DNA of 64,000 nt from Microbacterium sp. CBA3102 (GCF_007954505.1 NZ_CP042412.1:186001-250000), one strand, 5' to 3'; counted from the stretch's first letter, positions 42,377 to 52,216 are shown. A program made the numbers and translations. The notes: a model not told the origin generated them from the sequence alone.

Positions 42377-42982
42377 CTATCGCAGAAGACCCAGGCTCGC
42401 GAGAGCCTGACGGATCAGGGTGCCTCGACCGTTCTCCATCTCGGCCGCGACCGCGTCGGATCCCGCGGCCTCCGGCGAGAACCAGGTGACCTCGAGCGCG
42501 TCCTGGCGCGGCTCGCACGTTCCGGTGACGGGCACGACGAAGGCCAGCGACACGGCGTGCTGCCGATCGTCATGGAAGGCGCTGACACCGGGGATCGGGA
42601 AGTACTCGGCCACCGTGAACGGCAGCGGCTGCGGCGGGAGCAGCGGGAAGGCCATCGGGCCCAGGTCGTTCTCCACGTGTCGGAAGAGCGCCTCGCGGAT
42701 CGTCTCCCCGAAGCGCACACGTCCGGAAACGATCGTGCGCGTCATCTCCCCCATCGGGGTGGACCGCAGCAGGATGCCGATCTCGGTCACCTGGCCGGAG
42801 CCGTCGGTGCGCACGGGGATCGCCTCGACGTAGAGCATCGGCAGTCGCCGCCGCGCCTCCTCCAGCTCGAACTCGCTCAGCCAGCCGGGGTTCGCATCCG
42901 GAGCCGGCGGGTTCGCGTCTCGGAAAGCGCCGAGACCTTCGTCTTCGGGCTCCGGGTCGGGATCAGGTGTACGGACCGCCAT
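42377..42982 (-). CDS. DUF4916/Nudix-fold protein with degenerate Nudix box
   Basis: 201 residues with a polar N-tail and a Nudix-like fold. The Nudix box is recognisable (GRVRFGETIREAL then RHVENDLG), but the metal-binding REUXEE core reads RHVEND, so hydrolysis may be lost or altered; this matches the DUF4916 actinobacterial branch. Divergent from the esterase gene (72 bp between starts). AAAGGA precedes the ATG. Confidence 0.78.
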   Translation of the reverse strand: MAVRTPDPDPEPEDEGLGAFRDANPPAPDANPGWLSEFELEEARRRLPMLYVEAIPVRTDGSGQVTEIGILLRSTPMGEMTRTIVSGRVRFGETIREALFRHVENDLGPMAFPLLPPQPLPFTVAEYFPIPGVSAFHDDRQHAVSLAFVVPVTGTCEPRQDALEVTWFSPEAAGSDAVAAEMENGRGTLIRQALASLGLLR

Positions 42983-43042
42983 GTGTCCTTTCTACCAGCC
43001 GCCTCCTCGGACCGACACCGGCCCCACGTCGGCGGCTGCTGG

Positions 43043-43048
43043 CAGGAT
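43043..43048 (+). promoter_or_regulatory. Leaderless -10 box of esterase
   Basis: CAGGAT 6 bp before GTG 43055; a variant of the TANNNT pattern. Confidence 0.4.
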
Positions 43049-43054
43049 GACGGT

Positions 43055-43711
43055 GTGAGCGAGAACCTGACGATCGACGACACCGCGACCCGATGGTCGT
43101 CCCTCGACCGCGGACGGATGCCGCTGCTGGTCCTTCTGCACGGCTACGGGGCCGACGAGCACGACCTCTTCGGGCTCACCCCTTATCTGCCGGAGGGCAT
43201 CGCCGTGGCTTCCGTCGCTGCACCCCTCACGCCTCCGTGGCCGATGCCGGGCCGCTCGTGGTACCCGATCGAGGGGCTCGAAGGGCGCGCCCCCGAGGCC
43301 GTGACCGCTGCCGGGGAGGCCTTCCTGCAGTGGCTCGCCACGGCCGTCGGAGATGCCCCGTCGGTCGCTCTGCTGGGCTTCTCGCAGGGTGCCGCGGTGG
43401 CACTGCAAGCGCTGCGACTCGCGCCCGAGCGCATCGACGCCGTGGTGGCGCTGAGCGGATACGCCGCACCGGGCGAGCTGCCGAACGACGAGGCGCTGAC
43501 CGAACTGCGCCCCTCCGTGTTCTGGGGCCGCGGCACGAACGACGACGTCATCCCGACCGCACTGATCGACCACACGGCACAGTGGCTCCCCGCGCACTCC
43601 GAGCTTTCCGGACGGGTGTACACGGGTCTGACCCACAGCATCTCCGAAGAGGAGCTGGTCGACGTGCATCGGTTCCTGGCGAAGTGGCTCGAGCGGATCC
43701 CGTCGCCCTGA
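43055..43711 (+). CDS. Alpha/beta-hydrolase (phospholipase/carboxylesterase type)
   Basis: 218 residues: oxyanion LLHGYGADEHDL, nucleophile elbow GFSQGAA (about 112-118), acid in GTNDDVIP and His in GLTHSIS. Matches the abhydrolase_2 (acyl-protein thioesterase/EstB-like) family. Cytoplasmic. Its stop abuts the convergent small membrane gene at a TGATCA palindrome (43709-43714). Confidence 0.9.
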   Translation: MSENLTIDDTATRWSSLDRGRMPLLVLLHGYGADEHDLFGLTPYLPEGIAVASVAAPLTPPWPMPGRSWYPIEGLEGRAPEAVTAAGEAFLQWLATAVGDAPSVALLGFSQGAAVALQALRLAPERIDAVVALSGYAAPGELPNDEALTELRPSVFWGRGTNDDVIPTALIDHTAQWLPAHSELSGRVYTGLTHSISEEELVDVHRFLAKWLERIPSP

Positions 43712-43996
43712 TCAGCGCGGGGGCCGATCCCCGTCGACATCCGGCTCGCCCGGGAGAGAGTCCCCGTCCTCGGATTCCTCGTCCTCGGCCTCACCCTCGG
43801 CAGGGCGGCGTGACGTGCCGCCGGACGTGATGGCGACGGAGAGCGCGATGCCGATCGCCATCCCGATCCCGATGCCGAGCGCCCAGTTCTGCAGCGCGGA
43901 GCCGAGGGACACGCCGATCGCCATTCCGAGCGCGAGACCGACGCCCAGCCCCATCCGCGAACGGGACTCCTGGGGACTCGGACCTCGATCTGCCAT
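43712..43996 (-). CDS. Small glycine-zipper membrane protein
   Basis: 94 residues: two helices (about 15-33 and 37-58) full of GxxxG spacing (GLGVGLALGMAIGVSLGS, GIGIGMAIGIALS), then an acidic tail. Similar short glycine-zipper proteins are widespread in actinobacteria; function unknown. ATG 43996 is 6 bp after TAGCGT. Confidence 0.72.
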   Translation of the reverse strand: MADRGPSPQESRSRMGLGVGLALGMAIGVSLGSALQNWALGIGIGMAIGIALSVAITSGGTSRRPAEGEAEDEESEDGDSLPGEPDVDGDRPPR

Positions 43997-44002
43997 GCCT
44001 CC

Positions 44003-44008
44003 ACGCTA
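44003..44008 (-). promoter_or_regulatory. Leaderless -10 box of glycine-zipper protein
   Basis: TAGCGT on the minus strand 6 bp before ATG 43996. Confidence 0.5.
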
Positions 44009-44045
44009 CGCATCCCTGCGCACGGCGGCATCCCCCGCGCGACGG

Positions 44046-44135
44046 ATGCGCGACACGCCCGGGTTGCGCGGCACCGACACGCCCGGGTATCGTCGGGGAG
44101 TCCTGTCCGCCGTGTCTGGAAGTCCTTTGATCTGA
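44046..44135 (+). other. Possible leader peptide and repeats upstream of ABC-F gene
   Basis: The 271-bp gap before the ABC-F gene contains a 29-codon frame (ATG 44046, stop 44133-44135; starts MRDTPGLRGTDTPGYRRG) and a 14-bp direct repeat CGACACGCCCGGGT at 44051-44064 and 44075-44088. No SD is seen, so coding is uncertain; ABC-F genes of other actinobacteria are often controlled by such leaders. Confidence 0.3.
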
Positions 44136-44279
44136 TCCGTCGCCTCCGCGCCTCTCTTCCCGCGCGCTGACCCGACGATCGCCGACTCCACGGCAGACCC
44201 GCTCCTCCGCGACCTGTGACTCCACACGTCCGGCCGGTGCTCGGTGTCAGTGCACCCTCGCACTCGACAGGAGACACCC

Positions 44280-45971
44280 ATGTCAACACCCACTTCCCTT
44301 CACGCATCGGTCACCCTCGACCGGCTCGCCTTCGCCTGGCCGGACGGCACGATCGCGCTCGACGGCGTCTCCGGCAGCTTCGGTTCCGGTCGCACGGGCC
44401 TGGTCGGTCGCAACGGTGCCGGCAAGTCCACACTGCTGCGGCTGATCGCCGGCGAGCTCGACCCCACCTCGGGCATCGTCACGGCGTCCGGCGATGTCGC
44501 GTATCTCCCGCAACAGCTGACGCTCGATGTCGACCGTCGGGTCGCGGAGCTTCTCGGCGTCTCCGCGGCGCTCGACGCCGTCCGGGCGATCGGCGCGGGC
44601 GACATCGATCCCGCGCACTTCGACGCCGTCGGCGACGACTGGGACATCGAGGCGCGCGCCGAGGCCTCGTTGGCGGAAGCCGGCCTCGCGCCGGAGTTCC
44701 TCGATCGCAGGGTCGGCGAGCTGTCCGGCGGCGAAGCGGTCCTGGTCGCGATCGCCGGCATCCGCCTGCGCCGCGCGCCGATCACGCTGCTCGACGAGCC
44801 GACCAACAACCTCGACCGTGACGCCAGGGCGAAGCTCGGCACGATGGTGCGCGCCTGGAAGGGCACGCTCATCGTCGTCAGCCACGACCTGTCCCTGCTC
44901 GAGTTGATGGACGACACCGCGGAGCTGTACGCCCAGACGCTCAGTGTGTTCGGCGGACCGTACTCGCAGTGGCGCGCCTGGCTGGATGCCGAGCAGGATG
45001 CGGCGAAACAGGCCGAGGTCACCGCCGCCCAGGCGTTCCGCAAGGAGAAGCGCCAGCGGATCGAGGCCGAGGTGAAGCTCGCCCACCGCGCACGCACGGC
45101 GAAGAAGGCCGAGATCGAGAAGCGGGTCCCGAAGATCATCGCCCACGGCCGCAAGATGGCGGCCGAGGTGTCGGCCGGCAGGCTCCGCACCGAGGTCGGG
45201 GCGAAAGAGGATGCCGCACGGTCGGTGCTCGACGACGCCGGGAGACGCGTGCGCTCCGAGGCGTCGATGAAGATCGAGTTGCCCGACCCCGGGATGTCGC
45301 GCAGCCGCCGGATCGCGACGATCGGCGATCACGAGCGGGCCTGGGTGATCCAGGGCCCCGAGCGGGTGGCGTTGATCGGGCGCAACGGTGCCGGGAAGAC
45401 GACCCTCCTGGAGCGGTTGGTGGCCGGCGGGGTTCACAACTCAGGAGAAACGGCTCCCCTCGAGGCGCCGAGGGCGGAAGAAGGCGGATCCGAGACGGAA
45501 GTCCTGAGTTCTGAACGCCCGAGCCTGCATGCCGAGGCCCACACCGACCTGATCGGCTACCTGCCGCAGCGGGTCGACGGTCTCGACGAGGAGCGCTCGG
45601 TGTTCGAGAACATCGCCGCCGCGGCGCCGCACGTACCGGAGAAGGAACTGCGCAACCGCCTCGCCCGGTTCCTCATCCGAGGGGCCACCGCGGACCGCCC
45701 GGTGTCGGCGCTGTCCGGCGGCGAGCGCTTCCGCGTCGCGCTGGCGACGCTGCTGCTCGCCGACCCCGCCCCGCACCTCGTGGTGCTGGACGAGCCGACG
45801 AACAACCTCGACCTCGACACGGTCGACCAGCTGGTCGAAGCCCTCCGCGCCTACCGCGGTGCGGTGCTCGTGGTGAGTCATGACGACGCGTTCCTGCGTC
45901 GGCTCGACCTCGACCTCACCCTCGAGATCGACGAGGACGGCGCGCTGCGGGAGGTCTCGCTGGAGCCCTGA
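44280..45971 (+). CDS. ABC-F family ATPase
   Basis: 563 residues, two ABC domains without membrane helices: Walker A GRNGAGKST and GRNGAGKTT, signatures LSGGEAVL and LSGGERFR, Walker B LLDEPTNNLD twice, with the linker rich in Lys/Arg/Glu (~220-300) that reaches the ribosomal E/P sites. ABC-F proteins protect ribosomes or act as translation factors. Unusual: an acidic insertion of ~40 residues (HNSGETAPLEAPRAEEGG onward) between the second Walker A and Q-loop. SD AGGAG at ATG 44280. Resistance function possible, not proven. Confidence 0.9.
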   Translation: MSTPTSLHASVTLDRLAFAWPDGTIALDGVSGSFGSGRTGLVGRNGAGKSTLLRLIAGELDPTSGIVTASGDVAYLPQQLTLDVDRRVAELLGVSAALDAVRAIGAGDIDPAHFDAVGDDWDIEARAEASLAEAGLAPEFLDRRVGELSGGEAVLVAIAGIRLRRAPITLLDEPTNNLDRDARAKLGTMVRAWKGTLIVVSHDLSLLELMDDTAELYAQTLSVFGGPYSQWRAWLDAEQDAAKQAEVTAAQAFRKEKRQRIEAEVKLAHRARTAKKAEIEKRVPKIIAHGRKMAAEVSAGRLRTEVGAKEDAARSVLDDAGRRVRSEASMKIELPDPGMSRSRRIATIGDHERAWVIQGPERVALIGRNGAGKTTLLERLVAGGVHNSGETAPLEAPRAEEGGSETEVLSSERPSLHAEAHTDLIGYLPQRVDGLDEERSVFENIAAAAPHVPEKELRNRLARFLIRGATADRPVSALSGGERFRVALATLLLADPAPHLVVLDEPTNNLDLDTVDQLVEALRAYRGAVLVVSHDDAFLRRLDLDLTLEIDEDGALREVSLEP

Positions 45972-46020
45972 CGCGCGGGAGGACGGCCCGGATGTCCCCG
46001 GCCTCGACGAAGATGGAGGG

Positions 46021-49000
46021 ATGAGCGACGTGCTCGACCGCTTCACCCCGGCCACACAGGACTGGTTCCGGGGTGCGTTCCCCGCGCCCACCCCGGCCCA
46101 GGCGGGTGCGTGGGAGGCGATCTCCGCCGGGAAGCACGCTCTGGTCGTGGCGCCCACGGGCTCCGGAAAGACGCTGTCGGCGTTCCTGTGGTCGATCGAC
46201 AGCGTCTTCCGAGAACGCACGTCAGAGGCCGCGCTCCCGGCGAAGGGCGAGCCTCGAACCCGCATCCTCTACATCTCCCCCTTGAAGGCACTGGGCGTCG
46301 ACGTCGAACGCAATCTGCGCTCCCCGCTGATCGGCATCGGCCAGTCCGCGCGCCGCCTCGGTGTGCCCGCGCCCGCGGTCACGGTGGGAGTGCGTTCGGG
46401 CGACACCACGTCGAGCGACCGCCGCAAGCTGGTGTCTGATCCGCCCGACATCCTGATCACCACCCCCGAGTCGCTGTACCTCATGCTCACAAGCCGCGCG
46501 GGCGAGACGCTGCGGGGCGTGCACACCGTGATCATCGACGAAGTGCACGCCGTCGCCGCCACCAAGCGCGGCGCGCACCTGGCCGTGAGTCTCGAACGCC
46601 TCGACGCGCTGCGCCGCACGAACGGCATCGAGACACCGGCACAACGGATCGGCCTCTCGGCCACCGTGCGTCCGATCGACGAGGTCGCGCGGTTCCTCGG
46701 CGGGTCGGCTCCGGTCGAGATCGTGGCACCGCCGGCGTCCAAGACCTTCGAACTCGGGGTCGTCGTACCGATGGACGACATGACCAATCCGCCGCCCCCG
46801 CCCGGTGTCGCGGGCGAGACCGGGGATGCGGAGTACACCGAAGTCACCGGCTCGGTCTGGCCGCATGTGGAGGAGGCGATCGTCGACCGCATCCTGCAGA
46901 ACAACTCGACGATCGTGTTCGCCAACTCGCGGCGCCTGGCCGAGCGGCTCACAGGTCGTCTCAACGAGATCCACTCCGAGCGGATCGGCGTCGAGCTGCC
47001 CGCAGCGACCGTCCCTGCAGCCATGATGGCGCAGGCCGGAGCCACGGCCGGCGCCGATCCCGTGCTCGCCAAGGCACATCACGGATCGGTGTCGAAGGAG
47101 CAGCGCGCCCAGGTCGAGGAAGAGCTCAAGTCGGGCGTCCTGCGCTGCGTCGTCGCGACGAGCAGCCTCGAACTCGGCATCGACATGGGTGCGGTCGACC
47201 TCGTGATCCAGGTCGAGGCCCCGCCGTCGGCGGCTTCCGGCCTGCAACGCGTCGGACGCGCAGGACACCAGGTGGGCGAGATCAGCCGTGCCGCTCTCTT
47301 CCCCAAGCACCGCGGCGATGTGCTGCACACCGCGATCGTCACCGAGCGGATGCTGGCGGGGAAGATCGAGGCGATCCAGGTGCCGCGCAATCCGCTCGAC
47401 ATCCTCGCCCAGCAGACCGTCGCGGCGAGCGCCCTCGGGGCGATCAGTGTGGAGGAGTGGTTCGAGACCGTCCGTCGTTCGGCACCGTTCCAGTCCCTCC
47501 CGCGTTCTGCGTACGAGGCCACGCTCGATCTGCTCGCCGGACGCTTCCCGTCCGATGAGTTCGCCGAGCTGCGTCCGCGACTCGTCTGGGACCGCGACGC
47601 GGGGACGCTGACCGGGAGGCCCGGCGCGCAGCGCATCGCGGTGACCAGCGGCGGGACGATCCCCGACCGCGGACTGTTCGGGGTCTTCGTGGCCGGCGAG
47701 ACCACCGGTGCCCGCGTGGGCGAGCTCGATGAGGAGATGGTCTACGAATCGCGGGTGGGCGACGTGTTCACGCTCGGCACGACCAGTTGGCGGATCGCCG
47801 AGATCACCCACGACCGTGTCAACGTGATCCCCGCCTACGGACAGCCCGGCAAGGTGCCGTTCTGGCACGGCGACGGCATCGGCCGGCCGTTCGAGCTCGG
47901 CGAGGCGCTCGGCGCCTTCGCGCGCGAGGTGTCGACGGCACCCCCCGAGAAGGCGGCACAGCGACTGATCGATGCGGGCCTCGACGAGCAGGCTCGAGCG
48001 AACCTCCTGGCGCACCTCACGGAGCAGCGCGAGGCGACGGGCACGCTCCCCACCGACCGCACGCTCACGGTGGAGCGGGGTCGCGACGAGGTCGGCGACT
48101 GGCGGGTCATCCTGCATTCCCCGTACGGCATGAAGGTGCACGCGCCCTGGGCTCTGGCGATCAACGCCCGCGTGCGCGAACGCCTGGGCGTCGAGGGGTC
48201 GGCGGTCGCGAGTGACGACGGCATCATCGTGCGGATCCCCGACGCGGAGGCGGAGCCGCCGGGCGCCGAACTGTTCGTGTTCGAGCCCGAAGAGCTGGAG
48301 CACATCGTGACGGAGGAGGTGGGCGGCTCGGCCCTGTTCGCCTCCCGCTTCCGCGAGTGCGCGGCACGCGCGCTGCTCATGCCCCGCATGAACCCGAACA
48401 AGCGCACCCCGCTGTGGCAGCAGCGGCAGCGGTCGGCGCAGCTGCTCGAAGTGGCCAGGCGCCACCCCACTTTCCCCGTGATCCTCGAGACGCTGCGCGA
48501 GGTGCTCCAAGACGTCTACGACCTCCCCTCCCTGCGCGCCCTCGCGACGTCGATCGCCGACCGCCGGATCCGCCTGGTGGAGACCGAGCCCGGCCAGCCG
48601 TCGCCCTATGCCCGCGATCTGCTGTTCGGCTATGTGGGCGCGTTCATGTACGAGGGCGACTCGCCCCTCGCTGAACGCCGGGCAGCCGCGCTGTCGGTCG
48701 ACCCTGCGCTCCTCGGAGAGCTGCTGGGCACGGTGGAACTGCGTGAACTCCTCGACCCCGAGGTGCTCGCCCAGTTCGAGCGCGAGGCCCAGCGGCTCGA
48801 CCCCGACCGTCGCGCGCGTGGCATCGAGGGCGTGGCCGATCTGCTGCGCATGCTCGGGCCGCTCGATGCGGAGGAAGTGGCCCTGCGCCTCGACCCGGAG
48901 AGCGTGCCCGGCGCAGCGGGAGACACCGTCGGGGCGGATGCCGCCGCCGCACTGCTGGGCGACCTGGTCGCGGCCCGGCGCGCGATCCCCGTGACGGTCG

Positions 49001-50625
49001 GCGGGATGAGCCGTGTCGCCGCCATCGAGGACGCCGGACGACTGCGCGATGCGCTGGGCTCCGCACTCCCGACGGGGATCCCGGTCGCGTTCCTCGAACC
49101 CGTCGCCGATCCGCTGGGCGATCTCGTCGCCCGGTATGCCCGCACGCACGGCCCGTTCACGACGGACGCCGTCGCCACCCGGTTCGGACTCGGCGCCGCG
49201 GTCGCCCGTCATACGCTTCAGCGCCTGGAGACCGCGGGGCGCCTCACCAGCGGGTACTTCCTCCCCGAGGCCGCCGGGAGCGGCGACGCGATCGAGTGGT
49301 GCGACGCCGAGGTGCTCCGCCGGCTCCGCATGCGCTCGCTCGCCGCGATCCGCGGATCCGTCGAACCGGTCTCCCCCGAGGCCTACGCCCGTTTCCTCCC
49401 CGACTGGCAGCACATCGGTCGCCCTCTCGAAGGCGTCGACGGCGTGCTCGCCGTGATCGAGCAGTTCGCGGGCGTGCCGATCCCTGCGAGCGCGTGGGAA
49501 TCGTTGGTGCTGCCCTCTCGCGTGCGCGACTACACGCCCGCCCTTCTGGACGAGCTCACGGCAGCCGGCGAGGTGATCTGGTCCGGCCACGGCACGCTCC
49601 CGGGACGCGACGGCTGGGTGTCGATGCACCCCGCCGATCTCGCGCCGTTCACGCTGCCGGAGCCCGATGCCGAGATTGCCTCCGATTCCTTGGAGTCGCG
49701 GATCCTCATCGCCCTCGACGTCGGCGGCGCGTACTTCGCAGGGCAGCTGAAAGACATGGCAGCCGCCGAGAACGAGCAGTCCGTCCTCGAAGCGCTGTGG
49801 TCGCTGACCTGGTCGGGCTACGTGACCAACGACACCTTCGCGCCGATCCGCTCCCTGCTCGCCGGCGGCTCGCAGGCGCACAAGGTGAAACGCCGCGCCC
49901 CCCGCGCCCGCACTTACCGCGGTGTGTCCTTCACCGGTTCCGCCGCGCCGAGGCCGCCGTCGATCGGAGGCCGATGGTCTTTGCTGCCTCCCGTCGAGAA
50001 GGACGCTTCCCGCAGGGCCACTGTGACCGCGGGCCTCCTCCTCGATCGCTACGGTGTCGTCACCCGCGGTGCGGTCCAGGCGGAGGGCCTCCCCGGCGGC
50101 TTCGCCCAGGCGTACCGCGTGCTGGCGGGCTTCGAAGAGGCCGGGCACTGTCGTCGTGGCTACGTGATCGAGAAGCTCGGGGCCGCCCAGTTCGCCGCGT
50201 CCGGAACGGTCGATCGTCTGCGCACCTATGCGGGACTCGCCGATCCGCCCCCACGCGATGCCGTGACCCTCGCCGCCACCGACCCCGCCAACCCCTACGG
50301 TGCCGCTCTCGGCTGGCCCAAGCTCGACGGGGTCTCGCACCGCCCGGGGCGCAAGGCCGGCGGGCTCGTGGTCCTCGTCGACGGAACACTCGTCCTCTCC
50401 CTCGAGCGCGGCGGACGCACGGTGCTGGCCTTCAGCGAAGACGGCGACGTGCTGCGGGCCGCGGCCACCGATCTCGCGGCGACCGCACGCGCACGCCGGC
50501 TCGACACCCTCACGGTCGAGAAGATCAACGGCGAGGGCGTCTACGGCACCGAGCTCGCCCTCGCCCTGCAGGAGGCGGGCTTCGTGGCGACGCCCCGCGG
50601 CTACACCCTCCGCAAGGCCACCTGA
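46021..50625 (+). CDS. lhr: ATP-dependent helicase Lhr
   Basis: 1534 residues, the size of the large Lhr. Motif I APTGSGKTLS (about 43-52), DEVH box IIDEVHAV, SAT-like GLSATVRP, and motif VI QRVGRAGH; then the winged-helix and Lhr-core domains and the long C-terminal region conserved in mycobacterial Lhr, a 3'-5' single-strand-dependent helicase with roles in mitomycin and UV damage repair. GGAGGG precedes ATG 46021. Order lhr then nei2 also occurs in mycobacteria. Confidence 0.96.
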   Translation: MSDVLDRFTPATQDWFRGAFPAPTPAQAGAWEAISAGKHALVVAPTGSGKTLSAFLWSIDSVFRERTSEAALPAKGEPRTRILYISPLKALGVDVERNLRSPLIGIGQSARRLGVPAPAVTVGVRSGDTTSSDRRKLVSDPPDILITTPESLYLMLTSRAGETLRGVHTVIIDEVHAVAATKRGAHLAVSLERLDALRRTNGIETPAQRIGLSATVRPIDEVARFLGGSAPVEIVAPPASKTFELGVVVPMDDMTNPPPPPGVAGETGDAEYTEVTGSVWPHVEEAIVDRILQNNSTIVFANSRRLAERLTGRLNEIHSERIGVELPAATVPAAMMAQAGATAGADPVLAKAHHGSVSKEQRAQVEEELKSGVLRCVVATSSLELGIDMGAVDLVIQVEAPPSAASGLQRVGRAGHQVGEISRAALFPKHRGDVLHTAIVTERMLAGKIEAIQVPRNPLDILAQQTVAASALGAISVEEWFETVRRSAPFQSLPRSAYEATLDLLAGRFPSDEFAELRPRLVWDRDAGTLTGRPGAQRIAVTSGGTIPDRGLFGVFVAGETTGARVGELDEEMVYESRVGDVFTLGTTSWRIAEITHDRVNVIPAYGQPGKVPFWHGDGIGRPFELGEALGAFAREVSTAPPEKAAQRLIDAGLDEQARANLLAHLTEQREATGTLPTDRTLTVERGRDEVGDWRVILHSPYGMKVHAPWALAINARVRERLGVEGSAVASDDGIIVRIPDAEAEPPGAELFVFEPEELEHIVTEEVGGSALFASRFRECAARALLMPRMNPNKRTPLWQQRQRSAQLLEVARRHPTFPVILETLREVLQDVYDLPSLRALATSIADRRIRLVETEPGQPSPYARDLLFGYVGAFMYEGDSPLAERRAAALSVDPALLGELLGTVELRELLDPEVLAQFEREAQRLDPDRRARGIEGVADLLRMLGPLDAEEVALRLDPESVPGAAGDTVGADAAAALLGDLVAARRAIPVTVGGMSRVAAIEDAGRLRDALGSALPTGIPVAFLEPVADPLGDLVARYARTHGPFTTDAVATRFGLGAAVARHTLQRLETAGRLTSGYFLPEAAGSGDAIEWCDAEVLRRLRMRSLAAIRGSVEPVSPEAYARFLPDWQHIGRPLEGVDGVLAVIEQFAGVPIPASAWESLVLPSRVRDYTPALLDELTAAGEVIWSGHGTLPGRDGWVSMHPADLAPFTLPEPDAEIASDSLESRILIALDVGGAYFAGQLKDMAAAENEQSVLEALWSLTWSGYVTNDTFAPIRSLLAGGSQAHKVKRRAPRARTYRGVSFTGSAAPRPPSIGGRWSLLPPVEKDASRRATVTAGLLLDRYGVVTRGAVQAEGLPGGFAQAYRVLAGFEEAGHCRRGYVIEKLGAAQFAASGTVDRLRTYAGLADPPPRDAVTLAATDPANPYGAALGWPKLDGVSHRPGRKAGGLVVLVDGTLVLSLERGGRTVLAFSEDGDVLRAAATDLAATARARRLDTLTVEKINGEGVYGTELALALQEAGFVATPRGYTLRKAT

Positions 50626-50635
50626 ACGATGCACC

Positions 50636-50641
50636 TACGCT
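50636..50641 (+). promoter_or_regulatory. Leaderless -10 box of EI24 gene
   Basis: TACGCT 7 bp before ATG 50649. The gene is therefore not dependent only on lhr transcription. Confidence 0.5.
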
Positions 50642-50648
50642 GGAAGCC

Positions 50649-51443
50649 ATGATCCGAGAGTTCGCCACCGGCGTCCGCACGCTGTTGCACGGGTTCGGAT
50701 TGTGGCGCACGCGTCCCGGGCTCATGATGCTCGGTCTGATCCCTGCGATCATCGCGGTCCTGATCCTCGCCGCAGCGCTGATCCCGCTCGTGATCGGCAT
50801 GCCTTCGGTCTCCGCGTGGCTCACGCCGTTCGCGGAGGGATGGATCGAGCCGTGGAAGGGCCTGTTGCGCGCGGCCGTGGGCTTCGTGGTCGTCGCAGCC
50901 GCCCTCGCCCTCGCCAGCGTGGTCTTCAGCGCACTGACGCTGACCATCGGCGACCCGTTCTACCAGCGCATCTGGCACGCCGTCGAGGTCGATCTCGGTG
51001 ATGCTCCTCCCGCCGACGGCGGCAGCTTCTGGACCACGATCGGCGAGGGGCTGCGTCTCGTGGTGCTCGGCATCCTGATCGCGATCCTGGTCCTCCTGAT
51101 CGGCTTCCTCCCTGCCGTGGGGGGATTCCTCGGCGCGATCGCGGGTGTGGTGCTGACCGGCCGACTGTTGGCGCGCGAACTCACCGGGCGTGCCTTCGAC
51201 GCTCGTGACCTCAGTCCGGCCGACCGTGCCGCCCTGTTCTCGGGCAGCCGGGCGCGGGTGCTCGGTTTCGGCGTCGCCACCCAGCTCTGTTTCCTGATTC
51301 CCGGTGGTGCCGTCGCGGTGATGCCGGCTGCGGTCGCCGGCAGCACCGTGCTGGCGCGCGACATGCTCGCTCGTGCCGCCGTCACGGCCTCCCCTCACCC
51401 CCCGCTGCTCCCGCCTCCACCCGCGCCGTCCGAGGCTCCCTGA
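50649..51443 (+). CDS. EI24-domain (CysZ-like) membrane protein
   Basis: 264 residues with about five membrane helices, matching EI24/CysZ. CysZ of Proteobacteria transports sulfate; actinobacterial members are uncharacterised. A Pro-rich C-tail follows. It sits between lhr and nei2; its TGA overlaps the nei2 ATG as TGATG. Confidence 0.85.
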   Translation: MIREFATGVRTLLHGFGLWRTRPGLMMLGLIPAIIAVLILAAALIPLVIGMPSVSAWLTPFAEGWIEPWKGLLRAAVGFVVVAAALALASVVFSALTLTIGDPFYQRIWHAVEVDLGDAPPADGGSFWTTIGEGLRLVVLGILIAILVLLIGFLPAVGGFLGAIAGVVLTGRLLARELTGRAFDARDLSPADRAALFSGSRARVLGFGVATQLCFLIPGGAVAVMPAAVAGSTVLARDMLARAAVTASPHPPLLPPPPAPSEAP

Positions 51444-52216
51444 TGCCCGAGGGCGACACGGTCTTCCGCACGGCGCGACGCCTCGACGAGGCTCTGGCCG
51501 GGTCCGAGGTGACCCGGTTCGACCTTCGTGTCCCCCGCTTCGCCACCCTGGATCTGACCGGTCAGCGGGTGCACGCGGTGGTGCCCCGGGGCAAGCACCT
51601 GCTCGCGCGCATCGGCGACAGCACCCTGCATTCCCATCTGCGCATGGACGGGGCGTGGTTCGTCTACCGCCACGGCGAGAAGTGGCGGCATCCGGCCTTC
51701 AAGGTCCGCGCGATCATCGGCACGGCCGACCGTGAGGCCGTCGGTGTCGATCTCGCCGAGATCGAGGTCGTCCCGACCCGCGACGAGGAACAGCTGGTGG
51801 GCTATCTCGGCCCTGACCCGCTCGCCGACGACTGGGATGCAGACGAGGCGAACCGGCGGCTCGGTGCCGACGCCCGCAGTATCCACGTCGCCCTCCTCGA
51901 CCAGCGCAACGTCGCGGGCTTCGGCAACGAGTACGCTGCAGAGCTCCTGTTCCTCCGGGGGATCCTGCCGACGACGCCGACGCCGGAGGTCGATGTCTCC
52001 GCTCTTCTCGACCTCGGTGTGCGCACCATCCGCGCCAACCGCGACCGCCGCAGCAGGACCTTCACGGGCATCGATCGACCGGGTCAGGGCACCTGGGTCT
52101 ACGGCCGCGCCGGACGCCCCTGCCGACGCTGCGGCACCCTCATCCGACGCGGCGAACAGGGCGCGGATCCGACACGCGAACGCGTGACCTTCTGGTGCCC
52201 GTCGTGTCAGCGTTAG
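51443..52216 (+). CDS. nei2: Fpg/Nei-family DNA glycosylase (Nei2 type)
   Basis: 257 residues. MPEGDTVFRTA start supplies the catalytic Pro2 and Glu3; Lys in RGKHLLAR is the second conserved base-excision residue; the H2TH helix region is around RNVAGFGNEYAAE; the zinc finger ends CRRCGTL ... CPSCQR. It excises oxidised pyrimidines and has lyase activity. Position after lhr mirrors mycobacteria. Zero gap to the convergent WYL gene stop. Confidence 0.94.
   Translation: MPEGDTVFRTARRLDEALAGSEVTRFDLRVPRFATLDLTGQRVHAVVPRGKHLLARIGDSTLHSHLRMDGAWFVYRHGEKWRHPAFKVRAIIGTADREAVGVDLAEIEVVPTRDEEQLVGYLGPDPLADDWDADEANRRLGADARSIHVALLDQRNVAGFGNEYAAELLFLRGILPTTPTPEVDVSALLDLGVRTIRANRDRRSRTFTGIDRPGQGTWVYGRAGRPCRRCGTLIRRGEQGADPTRERVTFWCPSCQR

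Noticed and set aside
46222..50634. 1470-codon open frame on the minus strand
   Set aside because: It is antisense to lhr, rich in Arg/Gly/Ala without domains; such frames are usual shadows in GC-rich genes.
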